Shown here in pieces: positions 25,325 to 37,040 of a stretch of 64,000 bases of DNA. Positions within the stretch are counted from its first letter, which is position 1, and every line of letters begins with the position of its first letter. The position numbers were made by a program, and so were the translations under genes. This stretch comes from CAIWHR01 sp963786625 (lineage in GTDB: Bacteria; Pseudomonadota; Gammaproteobacteria; Burkholderiales; Casimicrobiaceae): assembly GCA_963786625.1 (NCBI GenBank), contig CAWAZS010000005.1, forward strand, positions 275,080 through 339,079, read 5' to 3'. The notes beneath the pieces are model-generated. The model had not been told where the DNA came from. It saw only the letters and a program-made list of their open reading frames with translations, and ran no database searches.

Positions 25325-25810
25325 TCAGAAATACGCGAGGAGCCGGCCGCAGGCGATGACGCAGGTCCAGAGCAGCAGCGACACGGCTGCCGCCGCGCGC
25401 ACGCGCCGCGGCGGCAGTGTCGCGACGTCCCACAGGCCGGCGCTCTTCAGCGCGCCGGCACGCAGCAGGGCAGCATTGATGCCGCCCAGCACGATCAGGG
25501 TCATCTTGAGCAGGAAGATCGGCAGCGTGGCGAACTCGGCGGCGTGGGCCGTGAACATGAGCGAGCCGGTCACGGCGGCGACGGCGAAGCCGGCCAGCGT
25601 CCAGGGCAGCACGTTGCGCGTCACCGCGACCGCGGAGATGTTGCGGCCGAGACCGAGCAGCCGCAGGTCGACGATGACGATCGTGCCGAACAGCAGCGCG
25701 AGGCCGATGATGTGGATGGTCTCGACGGCCGGATACGCCCACAGTGCCTCGCGCATCCAATGGCCGACGCTCGACCCTTCGAGCCCGCCCATGCCCATGC
25801 TCATGGCCAT
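25325..25810 (-). CDS. DUF6644-like integral membrane protein
   Basis: 161 residues with about four hydrophobic segments. Histidines sit within or at the ends of helices (ETIHIIGLALLFGTIV; FTAHAAEF), which suggests a heme- or quinone-site protein. It looks like the DUF6644 family that commonly accompanies a DUF6152 periplasmic protein, as it does here (22 bp downstream of its stop on the same strand). The biochemical role is unknown. The N-terminus is Met/Gly-rich (MAMSMGMGG) and the exact start could be any of its three ATGs. Confidence 0.6.
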   Translation of the reverse strand: MAMSMGMGGLEGSSVGHWMREALWAYPAVETIHIIGLALLFGTIVIVDLRLLGLGRNISAVAVTRNVLPWTLAGFAVAAVTGSLMFTAHAAEFATLPIFLLKMTLIVLGGINAALLRAGALKSAGLWDVATLPPRRVRAAAAVSLLLWTCVIACGRLLAYF

Positions 25811-25831
25811 CGCGGTCCGCTCCGTGCAGCC

Positions 25832-26179
25832 TCAGCGGAGCTCGACGGTCTTGCCCGCGATCGTGATGCGCTCGGCGCGCATCTCCTCCGGCTTGTTGCG
25901 GTTCGGGTAGCCTTCGACCGACGCCGTGGCCCCGGCCTTCAGCAGGTCTTTGGCCAACCCGCGCATGTCCATCCGCGACGGCGGCGCGAGCACGACGATC
26001 CAGGTCTTGGCGGGCGTCTTCAGATGGATCGATCCGTGCGGATGCTCGTACGTCGATGCCTCGATCGTTCCGGTGAGTTTCAGGAGCTGCGTGGCGTCGT
26101 ACTCGCTCCAGCCGTGGTGCGCGAGCACCGTCAGCGGAAGCGCGATCAACGCCACGAGGACAAAGTGCAATCGATTCAT
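25832..26179 (-). CDS. DUF6152-like periplasmic protein
   Basis: 115 residues with a signal peptide (MNRLHFVLVALIALPLTVLA) cleaved before HHGWSEYD. The mature part is a small beta-rich domain (TGTIEASTYEHPHGSIHL, EMRAERITIAGKTVELR). DUF6152 proteins begin with this HHGW motif right after the signal peptide; the His residues may bind metal. It forms a two-gene unit with the DUF6644-like membrane protein. Function unknown. Confidence 0.72.
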   Translation of the reverse strand: MNRLHFVLVALIALPLTVLAHHGWSEYDATQLLKLTGTIEASTYEHPHGSIHLKTPAKTWIVVLAPPSRMDMRGLAKDLLKAGATASVEGYPNRNKPEEMRAERITIAGKTVELR

Positions 26180-26370
26180 GGCCTGTCCTTCGCAGATGGC
26201 GGCGCGCCGGATGCGAATCATTGTAGCAAGGGTCCCCGGGCGGATCGGCAGCGGCCCGGATCGCATCCGCAGTCGTCCGATCATCCGGAATTGAGAGCAT
26301 CCGTCTGATGGCTCACGACCTGCCGCGTCGCGCTGGATTGGCAGCACCACGGACTTCCCCGCGCTTTCGG

Positions 26371-26769
26371 TCAGTCCTTCGGCTCGAACTTGAGCGCTGC
26401 CGAATTCATGCAGTAGCGAAGGCCGGTGGGCTCGGGCCCGTCGTCGAAGACGTGGCCCAGGTGCGCGTCGCAGGCGGCACAGACGACCTCGGTGCGGCGC
26501 ATGAACCAGCTCGAGTCGTCCTCGTTGCGCACGCTTTCCGTGGCGATCGGCGCATAGAAGCTCGGCCAGCCGGTGCCGGAGTCGAACTTGGTCTCGGCGG
26601 CGAACAGCGGCGCGCCGCAGCATACGCACCGGTACGTGCCCGGTGCGTGGTTGTCCCAGTGCTCGCCGCTGAAGGCGCGCTCGGTTCCCTTCTTCCGGGT
26701 GACGTTGTACTGCTCCCGCGTGAGCTGGGCGCGCCACTCGGCGTCCGATTTGACGACCTTGTCGACCAT
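26371..26769 (-). CDS. msrB: Peptide-methionine (R)-S-oxide reductase MsrB
   Basis: Repairs methionine R-sulfoxide in proteins. 132 residues with four zinc cysteines (Cys48, Cys51, Cys97, Cys100), GTGWPSF in the core and the catalytic Cys120 in RYCMNS. Length matches stand-alone cytoplasmic MsrB. The start MVDKVVKSDAEW has GAGGAGGA upstream, a strong ribosome site. It is divergent from the MFS gene with 112 bp between starts. Confidence 0.95.
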   Translation of the reverse strand: MVDKVVKSDAEWRAQLTREQYNVTRKKGTERAFSGEHWDNHAPGTYRCVCCGAPLFAAETKFDSGTGWPSFYAPIATESVRNEDDSSWFMRRTEVVCAACDAHLGHVFDDGPEPTGLRYCMNSAALKFEPKD

Positions 26770-26881
26770 CGCGGTTTCCTCCTCGAGGCTGCCGTGCCGG
26801 GCGCGACGGGGCGGGCGGCACTCGTCCGCGCGACCGGCACAGCGGATCAAGTATAGTGGAGACTTTCCGCAGCTGCCGGCC

Positions 26882-28111
26882 ATGGCACTGGATTCCGCCC
26901 GTCCCGACTCGTTCCGCCGCGATGCGCGCGTCATCGGCACCGTCGGGCTCGCGCACGCCGCATCGCATTTCTTCCAGCTCGCGCTGCCGCCGCTGTTCCC
27001 GCTGATCCGGGCCGAGTTCGGCGTCAGCTACGCGGTGCTCGGCACGCTCGTCGGCGTGTTCTACGCGGCGAGCGGAATCACGCAATTCGCGTCGGGCTTT
27101 GCGGTCGACCGCTTCGGCGCGCGCCCGCTGCTGCTGGCCGGCCTCGCGCTGCTGGCCGGCGGCACGACGCTCGCGGGCCTCGCCCCGGGGGTCGGCTGGC
27201 TGTTTCCCATCGTCGTGCTGATGGGCATCGGCAACGGCGTGTTCCATCCCGCCGATTTCGCGGTCCTCAACGCCAACGTGGCATCGCAGCGGCTCGGCCA
27301 TGCCTACAGCTCGCACGGGATCGGCGGCAACGTCGGGTACATCCTCGCGCCCATGGTGAGCTTCGCGCTCGGCGCCGCGTTCGGGTGGCGATTCGCGCTC
27401 GCCGCCATGGGTGCGCTCGGCTTCGTTGCGCTGGCGGTGATCGCGACCCAGCGCTCGGTGCTCGTCTCGCATCATGCTGACGATGCCCACCTGCACACGC
27501 TGAAGGGCAGCATCGCGCTGTTCACGCAGGCGCCGATCATGCTGTGCTTCGCCTATTTCGTGGTCCAGACGATGGCGGGCATCGGGCTGCAGACGTTCAT
27601 GCCGACCGCGCTCAACGCGGGCCTCGGCATTCCGTTGCTGCTGGCGACCTCGGCGCTCACCGCCTATCTGACCGGTGCAATGGTCGGGATCCTTGCCGGC
27701 GGATTCCTTGCCGCGAGGACCGGCCGGCACGACCGGGTCGCGGCTTCCGGGCTCCTTGCGGCCGCGCTGCTGCTCGTCGTCGTTGCCGGGGGCATGGTCG
27801 TGCCCGCGATCGTCCTCCCGATGTTCGTCATGATCGGCTTCGCACTCGGCGTGACGGGCCCGTCGCGCGACCTGATCGTGCGCGGGGCCACGCCCAAGGG
27901 GGCGACCGGACGGGTGTACGGATTCGTCTACTCCGGGCTCGACGTGGGCGGGACGCTGGGCCCGGTCCTGTTCGGCTTCATGCTCGACCATGCGCTCGCC
28001 CGCGAGATGTTCTTCGCGGTGGCCGCGTGCCTCGCGCTCGCCATCGCCACGGTCGTCCAGGTGCGACGCGCCGGCGCTGCGCCGGCCACGCCCACCGGCC
28101 AGACGGTCTGA
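26882..28111 (+). CDS. MFS transporter
   Basis: 409-residue major-facilitator protein with about twelve hydrophobic segments. The loop between helices 2 and 3 reads SGFAVDRFGARPLL, a normal MFS signature, and GNGVFHPADFAVLNANV resembles the fosmidomycin-resistance-like (Fsr) branch. Substrate is not evident. Its stop is 2 bp before the ATG of the next SDR gene, so both are probably one operon. Confidence 0.85.
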   Translation: MALDSARPDSFRRDARVIGTVGLAHAASHFFQLALPPLFPLIRAEFGVSYAVLGTLVGVFYAASGITQFASGFAVDRFGARPLLLAGLALLAGGTTLAGLAPGVGWLFPIVVLMGIGNGVFHPADFAVLNANVASQRLGHAYSSHGIGGNVGYILAPMVSFALGAAFGWRFALAAMGALGFVALAVIATQRSVLVSHHADDAHLHTLKGSIALFTQAPIMLCFAYFVVQTMAGIGLQTFMPTALNAGLGIPLLLATSALTAYLTGAMVGILAGGFLAARTGRHDRVAASGLLAAALLLVVVAGGMVVPAIVLPMFVMIGFALGVTGPSRDLIVRGATPKGATGRVYGFVYSGLDVGGTLGPVLFGFMLDHALAREMFFAVAACLALAIATVVQVRRAGAAPATPTGQTV

Positions 28112-28113
28112 CG

Positions 28114-28893
28114 ATGGATCTCGGCATCGCCGGCAAGCAGGCGCTGGTCTGTGCGGCGAGCAAGGGGCTCGGCCGCGGCTGCGCCCAGGCGCTCGCCGAT
28201 GCGGGCTGCGACGTGACCATCGTCGCGCGCACCGCCGACGCGCTCGCTCGCGCCGCCGACGAGATCGGCGCCCGTGCCGGGCGGCCGGTGCGCCACGTCG
28301 CCTGCGACATCACGACGCCGGAGGGGCGGGCGGCGGCGCTCGCGGCCTGCGCGGAACCGGACATCCTGATCAACAATGCCGGTGGGCCGCCGCCCGGCGA
28401 CTTCCGGGACTGGGACCGCGCGGCGTGGCTCCGCGCGCTCGACGCGAACATGCTGACGCCGATCGAGCTCATACGGGCGACGGTCGACGGGATGATCGCG
28501 CGCAGGTTCGGGCGCATCGTCAACATCACGTCGTCCGCGGTGAAGGCTCCGATCGACATCCTCGGCCTCTCCAACGGCGCCCGCTCCGGGCTCACCGGCT
28601 TCGTCGCCGGGATCGCGCGCAAGGTCGCCGTGCACAACGTCACGATCAACAACCTGCTGCCCGGCTCGTTCGACACCGACCGCCTGCGCGGGACGATGGC
28701 GCTGCGCGCGAAGGCGACCGGAAAGCCGCTGGCCGAGCTGCTGCAGGCAGGGCGGGAGGCGACGCCCGCCGGGCGTTTCGGCACGATCGAAGAGTTCGGC
28801 GCCGCATGCGCATTCCTGTGCAGCGCGCACGCGGGATTCATCGTCGGCCAGAACCTGCTGATCGACGGCGGCACCTATCCGGGCACGTTCTGA
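28114..28893 (+). CDS. SDR-family oxidoreductase with atypical active site
   Basis: 259-residue Rossmann protein similar to 3-oxoacyl-ACP reductases. The cofactor loop reads CAASKGLGRGCA and INNAGGPPPGDF follows. The catalytic serine is in NITSSAVKA, but the YxxxK motif is replaced by SNGAR, so Tyr and Lys are absent where expected. It shares this change with a known group of SDRs whose activity is unclear to me. It is in an operon with the preceding MFS gene. Confidence 0.83.
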   Translation: MDLGIAGKQALVCAASKGLGRGCAQALADAGCDVTIVARTADALARAADEIGARAGRPVRHVACDITTPEGRAAALAACAEPDILINNAGGPPPGDFRDWDRAAWLRALDANMLTPIELIRATVDGMIARRFGRIVNITSSAVKAPIDILGLSNGARSGLTGFVAGIARKVAVHNVTINNLLPGSFDTDRLRGTMALRAKATGKPLAELLQAGREATPAGRFGTIEEFGAACAFLCSAHAGFIVGQNLLIDGGTYPGTF

Positions 28894-28950
28894 TCCGCCG
28901 CCACGTCCGCGTCGGCGCGCTCCGCGCGTAAGGCGCGCGCGGAGCGAAGG

Positions 28951-29943
28951 TCAGTCGGCCGCGTCGGCCGCGCGGCGAACGTCGATGGCGAACGCGCCGG
29001 CGCCCTGCGCCGCCGCCGCGAGCTCGGTGGCCTGCTCCAGCATCGGGTCGACATCGAAGGCGAGATCGCCATCCGCCTCGTCGCGGCCCGTCGCGCGCAC
29101 CGCCGGGAAATCGAACAGCCTGCGATCCATGAGGTGCGATGGCACGACCTTGGCGAGCGCGTTGAAGATCGACGCGATCCGCCCCGGATGCTTCCTCTCC
29201 CATTCGCGAAGCATAGCGGTGACCTGCTTTCGCTGCAGATGCTCCTGCGAGCCGCAGAGGTTGCACGGAATGATCGGAAACGCGTTCAGCTCCGCGTAAC
29301 GCGCGAGGTCGCGCTCCCGGACATAGACGAGCGGCCGGATCACCACGTGCCGGCCGTCGTCGGAAACGAGCTTCGGCGGCATCGTCTTCAGCTTGCCGCC
29401 GAAGAAGAGATTGAGAAAGAACGTCGCGAGGACATCGTCCTTGTGGTGGCCGAGCGCGATCTTGGTCGCGCCGATCTCGGTCGCGACGCGGTAGAGCACG
29501 CCCCGGCGCAGCCGCGAGCACAGCGAGCACATGGTCCCGCCCTCGGGGATCACGCGCCGGACCACGCTGTACGTGTCCTGCTCGACGATGCGGTAGGGTA
29601 TGCCGCGACCTTCGAGGTAGCGGGGCAGCACCTCGGCGGGAAAGCCCGGCTGCTTCTGATCGAGGTTGACCGCGACCACGTCGAACGGGAACGGCGCGCG
29701 GTCCTTCAGCGTGAGCAGGATGTCGAGAAGGCCGTGACTGTCCTTGCCGCCGGACACGCAGACCATCACGCGGTCGTGCGGCGCGATCAGTCCGTAGGCG
29801 CCGATCGCCTCGCCGACCTGCCGCCGCAGGCGCTTCCTCAGCTTGTTGGCCTCGAACACGGCTTTCCGCGGGTCGCGGACCGCCGAGGGCCGACCGGCGG
29901 CGGACGCATTCGACGTGGAAACGGGAGGCAGATCGTCCGTCAT
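28951..29943 (-). CDS. ttcA: tRNA 2-thiocytidine(32) synthetase TtcA
   Basis: PP-loop ATPase that thiolates C32 of some tRNAs using an Fe-S cluster. 330 residues. The ATP loop is SGGKDS (64-69) and the paired CxxC motifs are CSLC and CNLC, both needed for cluster binding. The C-terminus is longer than usual and Ala/Asp-rich (after LFDFPAVRA). It is divergent from the ParA-like gene with 82 bp between starts. Confidence 0.95.
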   Translation of the reverse strand: MTDDLPPVSTSNASAAGRPSAVRDPRKAVFEANKLRKRLRRQVGEAIGAYGLIAPHDRVMVCVSGGKDSHGLLDILLTLKDRAPFPFDVVAVNLDQKQPGFPAEVLPRYLEGRGIPYRIVEQDTYSVVRRVIPEGGTMCSLCSRLRRGVLYRVATEIGATKIALGHHKDDVLATFFLNLFFGGKLKTMPPKLVSDDGRHVVIRPLVYVRERDLARYAELNAFPIIPCNLCGSQEHLQRKQVTAMLREWERKHPGRIASIFNALAKVVPSHLMDRRLFDFPAVRATGRDEADGDLAFDVDPMLEQATELAAAAQGAGAFAIDVRRAADAAD

Positions 29944-30025
29944 GGCGCGGTCATTCTACCGGCGGCGAGCCCAATGGCGCTAACATTGAGCCTTTTCGCA
30001 CAACGCATCGCGCAGGGAGATATCG

Positions 30026-30670
30026 ATGCAGACCATCCTCGTCGCCAATCCCAAGGGCGGCAGCGGCAAGACTACGCTTGCCACCAGCGTCGCGGGTTGG
30101 CTCGCGGGCAAACGCCAGCGCGTCGCGCTGCAGGACCTCGATCCGCAGCGATCGTCGGCCGAATGGCTGGGGCGCCGTCCGGCGCTGTTTCCGCGTATCG
30201 GCGCGGCCGACGCGGACGCGAGGAACCGCGACCTCAAGGACGACGGCGTGCGGTGGCTCGTCGTCGACACCCCGGCCGGCCTGCACGGGGAGGACCTGCG
30301 CGAGGCGGTGCGGCGCGCCGACCTCATGCTGGTGCCGCTGACGCCGTCGGCCTACGACATGGCCGCCACCCGGCGCTTTCTCGCCGCGATCCACGATTTC
30401 AAGGCCGTGAAGAAGGGCACGCTCGCGCTCGGCATCGTGGCGATGCGCGTGGACGCCCGCACGCTGAGCGCGGCCGAGCTCGACACGTTTCTCGGGGAAT
30501 TCGAATTCCCGGTCGTCGGACACCTGCGCGACACGCAGGTCTACGTGCACTGCGCGCGCGACGGCGCGTCGGTGTTCGACTTGCCGCGCTCTCGCGGCGA
30601 GCAGGATTGGGCGCAATGGAAACCGCTGACGCGCTGGATCGCGCGCCATGCGGCGCTCAGGGACGGCTGA
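30026..30670 (+). CDS. ParA-like ATPase (orphan)
   Basis: 214-residue P-loop ATPase of the ParA/MinD type with the deviant Walker A KGGSGKTT (10-17), DLDPQRS (Walker A') and VVDTPAG (Walker B). It lacks an N-terminal DNA-binding extension and no parB is nearby, so it belongs with the small orphan ParA proteins that position cellular cargo or play unknown roles. AGGGAGATATCG precedes the ATG. Convergent with the lipoprotein gene. Confidence 0.85.
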   Translation: MQTILVANPKGGSGKTTLATSVAGWLAGKRQRVALQDLDPQRSSAEWLGRRPALFPRIGAADADARNRDLKDDGVRWLVVDTPAGLHGEDLREAVRRADLMLVPLTPSAYDMAATRRFLAAIHDFKAVKKGTLALGIVAMRVDARTLSAAELDTFLGEFEFPVVGHLRDTQVYVHCARDGASVFDLPRSRGEQDWAQWKPLTRWIARHAALRDG

Positions 30671-30712
30671 CCGGCCGACCGCAGGCTTCGCGCCGGCTGT
30701 CGCGCGCCCGAA

Positions 30713-30743
30713 GGAGAAACGCCGGCATGGCGCCGGCGTCTCC
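30713..30743. terminator. Palindrome between parA-like and lipoprotein genes
   Basis: ACGCCGGC / GCCGGCGT (8 bp, 5 nt loop ATGGC) is extended by GGAG / CTCC across a small bulge. It sits midway between two convergent stops and probably ends both transcripts, although no long T-tract follows. Confidence 0.55.
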
Positions 30744-30764
30744 CGTCGTGTCGCCTCGGCAGGG

Positions 30765-31085
30765 TTACTTCTTGGGCGCTGCCGCTTCCTTGGCAGCCTG
30801 CACGGCCTTGTCGGCGGCTTCCTTGGCCGCGTCGGCGGACTTGGCGGCGGCATCCTTGGCGGCATCGGCGGACTTGGCAGCGGCGTCCTTGGTCGCGTCG
30901 GCGGCCTCCTTCGTCGCTTCCTTCGCCGCCTCCGTGGCCTTCGTCGCCGCCTCCTTCGCCTTCTCGGCCGATTCAGCGGCGGCCTTCTTCGCAGCGTCCG
31001 CGGCCTCGTTGGCCTTCTGGCCACAGGCAGCGAGGGTCATCGCAACGGTCAGCGCCGTCAATGCGACAAGCAAGCGGGATTTCAT
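30765..31085 (-). CDS. LEA-like Ala/Lys-rich lipoprotein
   Basis: 106 residues. The signal peptide ends in the lipobox LAAC (Cys21), so the mature protein should be lipid-anchored. The rest is low-complexity helix made of near-11-residue repeats such as AAKSADAAKDA and AAKEAADKA, resembling plant group 3 LEA or apolipoprotein-like amphipathic helices. Its composition (Ala, Lys, Glu, Asp) predicts a charged, probably disordered or coiled protein. A desiccation or envelope-stress function is only an inference. Upstream AAGGAGTGACTC is a good ribosome site. Confidence 0.8.
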   Translation of the reverse strand: MKSRLLVALTALTVAMTLAACGQKANEAADAAKKAAAESAEKAKEAATKATEAAKEATKEAADATKDAAAKSADAAKDAAAKSADAAKEAADKAVQAAKEAAAPKK

Positions 31086-31214
31086 GAGTCACTCCTTCGT
31101 CGGATAACGCGTCGGAAATTCCCGTGCGCGGCACGCAGCCGAACGCTCCCGGGACAAGCGCAAAACATCGATATTTTAGCGCAATTCCGCGGCGGGCTGC
31201 CAGGCCGCCTTGGG

Positions 31215-32469
31215 TCAGACGCCCGGGTCGGCGGCTGCGGCTGCCGCGTTGCGGGGATCCAGGCGCGCGACCCAGCCGAACACCGTTGCGAACAGGATGG
31301 CCGCGTGCGCCGCCATCGTGAGCACCAGCGGATAGACGGTCCCGTTGTGCGTTGCCCCGATCCATGCGCCGGTCAGTCGACGCGACCACCATCACGAGGA
31401 AGCCGAACAGTCCGGCCGCCGCGCCGGCGAGGCGGGCAAACGGCGCGGCGCTGCCGGCCTGGCCGCAGGGGAAGTTGATGCCGTGCGCGAGGAAGACGAC
31501 GAATGCCGGCCCGAGCACGGCCGCCCAGTGATGGACGCCGGCTCCGGCGAGGGTCGCCATCGTCACGCCGCCTCCCAGCGCGAGCGCCGCACCCGTGCGC
31601 AGCGTGCGCTGGATACTCATCCGGGACAGCAGGTAGCGACAGGCGAGCGTGCCGACGAGATAGCCGCATACGCAAAAGGCGAATCCGAAGCCGAAATACG
31701 CGGTGGGCACTCCAAGAACGCGTATGAGCACGAACGACGAGCCCGATATGAACGCGAAGAGCCCGCCGTAGGACGCGCAGGCGACCAGCGTGTACGCGCG
31801 AAATTCCGGCGAGCGCAGCACGCGCCGGTAGTTGGCGGCCAGCGCGCGCGGCCGCGTCGCGGCGGGGTCGAGGTGACGGTTGGTCTCGGCGAGCTTCGCG
31901 AGCGTCGTCGCCAGCAGCGCCGCGGCGAACAGCGTGAGCGCGACGAAGGTGGCGCGGTGTCCGAATCGCACTTCGAGGAAGCTGCCGAGGACGGGACCGA
32001 AGATGGGGCCGATGGCGAGCACCGTGGACGCCTGCGCCAGGGCGTGGGCGCCGGCGCGCGTGTCGTAGACGTCGCGGACGATGGCCCTCGCCACGACGAC
32101 CGCCGCGCAGCAGCCGACGGCCTGGAAGAGCCGCGCGGCAATCAGCAGCTCGATCGTCGGCGCGAGCGCGCAGCCGACGCTGGCGGCGGCGTACAGGGCG
32201 AGACCTCCGGTGAGCACCGGGCGGCGGCCGTAGCGATCGGACATCGGGCCGGCGAGGAGCTGCATCAAGCCGAAGGCCGCGACCCACACCGACAGCGTGA
32301 GCTGCACGGTAGCGATCGAGACGGCGAAGGTCCGGGTGAGCCCCGGCAGCGACGCGAGATAGACGTCCGTGGACACTGCCTGCAGCATCAGCAGGCACCC
32401 GATCAGCGTCACCATCGCGCGGTTGCCGATGCCGTGCGGCAGGTGGTGCTCCGATGGCGCCGTGCGCAT
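31215..32469 (-). CDS. Bcr/CflA-family MFS drug efflux transporter (frameshifted)
   Basis: MFS exporter of about 417 residues in the 12-helix Bcr/CflA group: STDVYLASLPGL in the first helix, GPMSDRYGRRPVL between helices 2 and 3, ARAIVRDVYD before helix 5 and IGPIFGPVLGS in helix 5. Near 31377 the frame changes in the eleventh helix; the natural end (LDPRNAAAAADPGV) then stops at 31215-31217. The span is 3n+1, in line with one base indel. It follows acnA on the same strand with 137 bp between, probably under its own promoter. Confidence 0.82.
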
Positions 32470-32606
32470 CGGGGTAGTCTATCCGACGGATCCGGTCGGC
32501 CGTTCGGTCGCGCCGGCGGGTCCGCAGTCGCGCGCCGGTCCGCGCGGCGTACATGCCGACGAGCGCGGCGGCTTCGACCGCCGCGCCCGCGCCGGCGGAG
32601 CGCTTG

Positions 32607-35324
<2,718 letters not shown>

Positions 35325-35375
35325 GTCGGCTCTCGTCGTTCGTGAAAGGGGCGCCGCAGGCGCTTCAAGCAGGTC

Positions 35376-35882
35376 CTAGATCTTCTTCTGACCCATCATC
35401 AACTGGCGGATGTTCACCGTCTGCCCGCCGGGCAGGATCATGTCGCCCGGCTGCTGGCCGGGCTTGCAGGCTCCGACGTGCCGGCCCTCGATGACCGTCG
35501 TCGATTCCCGGGTGCCCATCATCGGCGGATCGAAGGTCGCGTGCGCCTCGGTGCGATAGGCGGTGTTGCCGGTCAGCGTCATCACCGCCCGCGACTCCAT
35601 CCGCGTACCGCCGAGATCGCAGATCGCATTGGCGGTCACCTTGCCGCCGGCGACCTTGATGTCGTGCTTGCTGCACATGCCCGTCATCATTCCCGTGGAC
35701 ATCGTGTACATGGCCTGCTGGACCGAGTCGTCGAGGCACATCGACGTCGGCCGCGGCGCCGGACCCTCGCGCCGCGCTGCCGTCGTCGTCACCTCCCACA
35801 GGCCCGGCTTGAGCTTCGGGAAGTCCTGGGCACCCGCGGCGGTGGCTGCGGCCAGGAGGGCTATTGCCGTCAGTCGACGCAT
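35376..35882 (-). CDS. DUF3617 periplasmic protein
   Basis: 168 residues with a signal peptide (MRRLTAIALLAAATAAGAQ) and the DUF3617 start LKPGLWEVTTT. Two conserved cysteines (SMCLDD and MCSKHD) and another pair further on suggest disulfides in the periplasm. Function unknown. It sits inside the TCA gene group between acnA and the CitE-like lyase, which is unexpected for a periplasmic protein. Confidence 0.8.
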   Translation of the reverse strand: MRRLTAIALLAAATAAGAQDFPKLKPGLWEVTTTAARREGPAPRPTSMCLDDSVQQAMYTMSTGMMTGMCSKHDIKVAGGKVTANAICDLGGTRMESRAVMTLTGNTAYRTEAHATFDPPMMGTRESTTVIEGRHVGACKPGQQPGDMILPGGQTVNIRQLMMGQKKI

Positions 35883-35998
35883 GCGACCTCCCCGGCGGCA
35901 AAGCGCCGGCATGGCGGCCGGAGCGCGCCCGGCTCGACGAAATCCGGCCCCGGCATCGTGGCGTTCGGTTTTCCCAAGGGCATTCCGGTCCTTTGCGG

Positions 35999-37006
35999 TC
36001 AACGCGCCGGCACCGCCGGCGCGAAGTACGGTGCCGCCGCCGCGGGCAGCGCCATGCCTGCCGCATGCGCCCGCTGCAGCACGGCCCAGCAGTAACGGTA
36101 CGACGCGCGGTCGTGCATCTTGCCGCCGGCGGCCAGCGGTGCCCAGTCCACGGCCTGTGCCGCGGCGAGCACGGCCGCTGCCTCCTCCGCCTCGCGGAGG
36201 TCGGGCTGCATCGCACGCAGGATCGGGTCGATCTGCGACGGATGGATGCTCCACATCCGCAGGAAGCCGAATTCGTCGCGCGCACGGCGGGCATCGGCGA
36301 ACACCGCTTCCGGATCGTCGATCGCGCGCGTGATTCCGTGCGCCGGTACGCGGGCGTGCGCGAGCGCCGCGGCTGCCGTCTCGCACTTGGCGCGGCGCAC
36401 CAGCGGATGGTCGAACTGGCCGGGGCTCTCCATGGCCGACTCGGGTATGGCGCCATGGTGCGCGCTGACGAAATCCAGCGTGCCGAAGTCGAGGCTGGCG
36501 ACGCCGGGCAAGGCCGCGATCGCCCAGGCGTCGCGCACGGCGCCGTGGGTTTCGACGAGCACGCTCACGGGGATCTCGCGGCCCAGCCCGCGCCGGGCGT
36601 CCTCCAGGGCGAGCGCGTCGAGAAAGCGCTGGACGTCGGCCGCGGACTCGGCCTTCGGCAGCGTGAGGAAGGCGAGCCGGTCGCCGGCGTCTCCTACCAG
36701 GATCTCCAGCTCGTCCCGCCACGCCGGATGTCCCGGGCCGTGGATGCGCGCCCCTACCCGATCGTGCCGGTTGGCCTCGCTCGCGATCAGCCGGGCGAGG
36801 GCCCGGGCGTGCGCCGATTCCGCGCCGATCGGCGCGCCGTCCTCGCAGTCGGCGGCGACGTCGAACACCGGCCCGCGCGCCGCCTGCAGCGCCATGGCCT
36901 TCTCGACGTGGCGCGCGCTGCCCGCGTAGTGGACGCAGGGCGGCCACGGCGGCGGCGATCCGTGGCGGTCGAAGAGCGCCGCTTGCGGAGAGAGCCGGGC
37001 GGTCAT
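35999..37006 (-). CDS. HpcH/HpaI aldolase/citrate lyase (CitE-like) family protein
   Basis: 335-residue CoA-ester lyase family TIM barrel. Key blocks are VHYAGSARHVEKAM at the start, FDVAADCEDGAP (metal-binding acidic region), VLVETHGAV and SLDFGTLDFVSAHHG, then MWSIHPSQI. Relatives cleave malyl-CoA, citramalyl-CoA or citryl-CoA. No other citrate lyase subunits are present, so a CoA-thioester lyase or hydrolase is more likely than citrate lyase. It starts 34 bp after the mdh stop and is thus in the mdh transcript. Confidence 0.87.
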   Translation of the reverse strand: MTARLSPQAALFDRHGSPPPWPPCVHYAGSARHVEKAMALQAARGPVFDVAADCEDGAPIGAESAHARALARLIASEANRHDRVGARIHGPGHPAWRDELEILVGDAGDRLAFLTLPKAESAADVQRFLDALALEDARRGLGREIPVSVLVETHGAVRDAWAIAALPGVASLDFGTLDFVSAHHGAIPESAMESPGQFDHPLVRRAKCETAAAALAHARVPAHGITRAIDDPEAVFADARRARDEFGFLRMWSIHPSQIDPILRAMQPDLREAEEAAAVLAAAQAVDWAPLAAGGKMHDRASYRYCWAVLQRAHAAGMALPAAAAPYFAPAVPAR

Positions 37007-37040
37007 CGTGGCGGCGAGTCGTGGCGACGGGCGGGCGGAC

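Noticed and set aside
25199..26308. 369-codon plus-strand open frame
   Set aside because: Gln/Arg/His-rich and opposite two proteins with signal or membrane features; no support as a gene.
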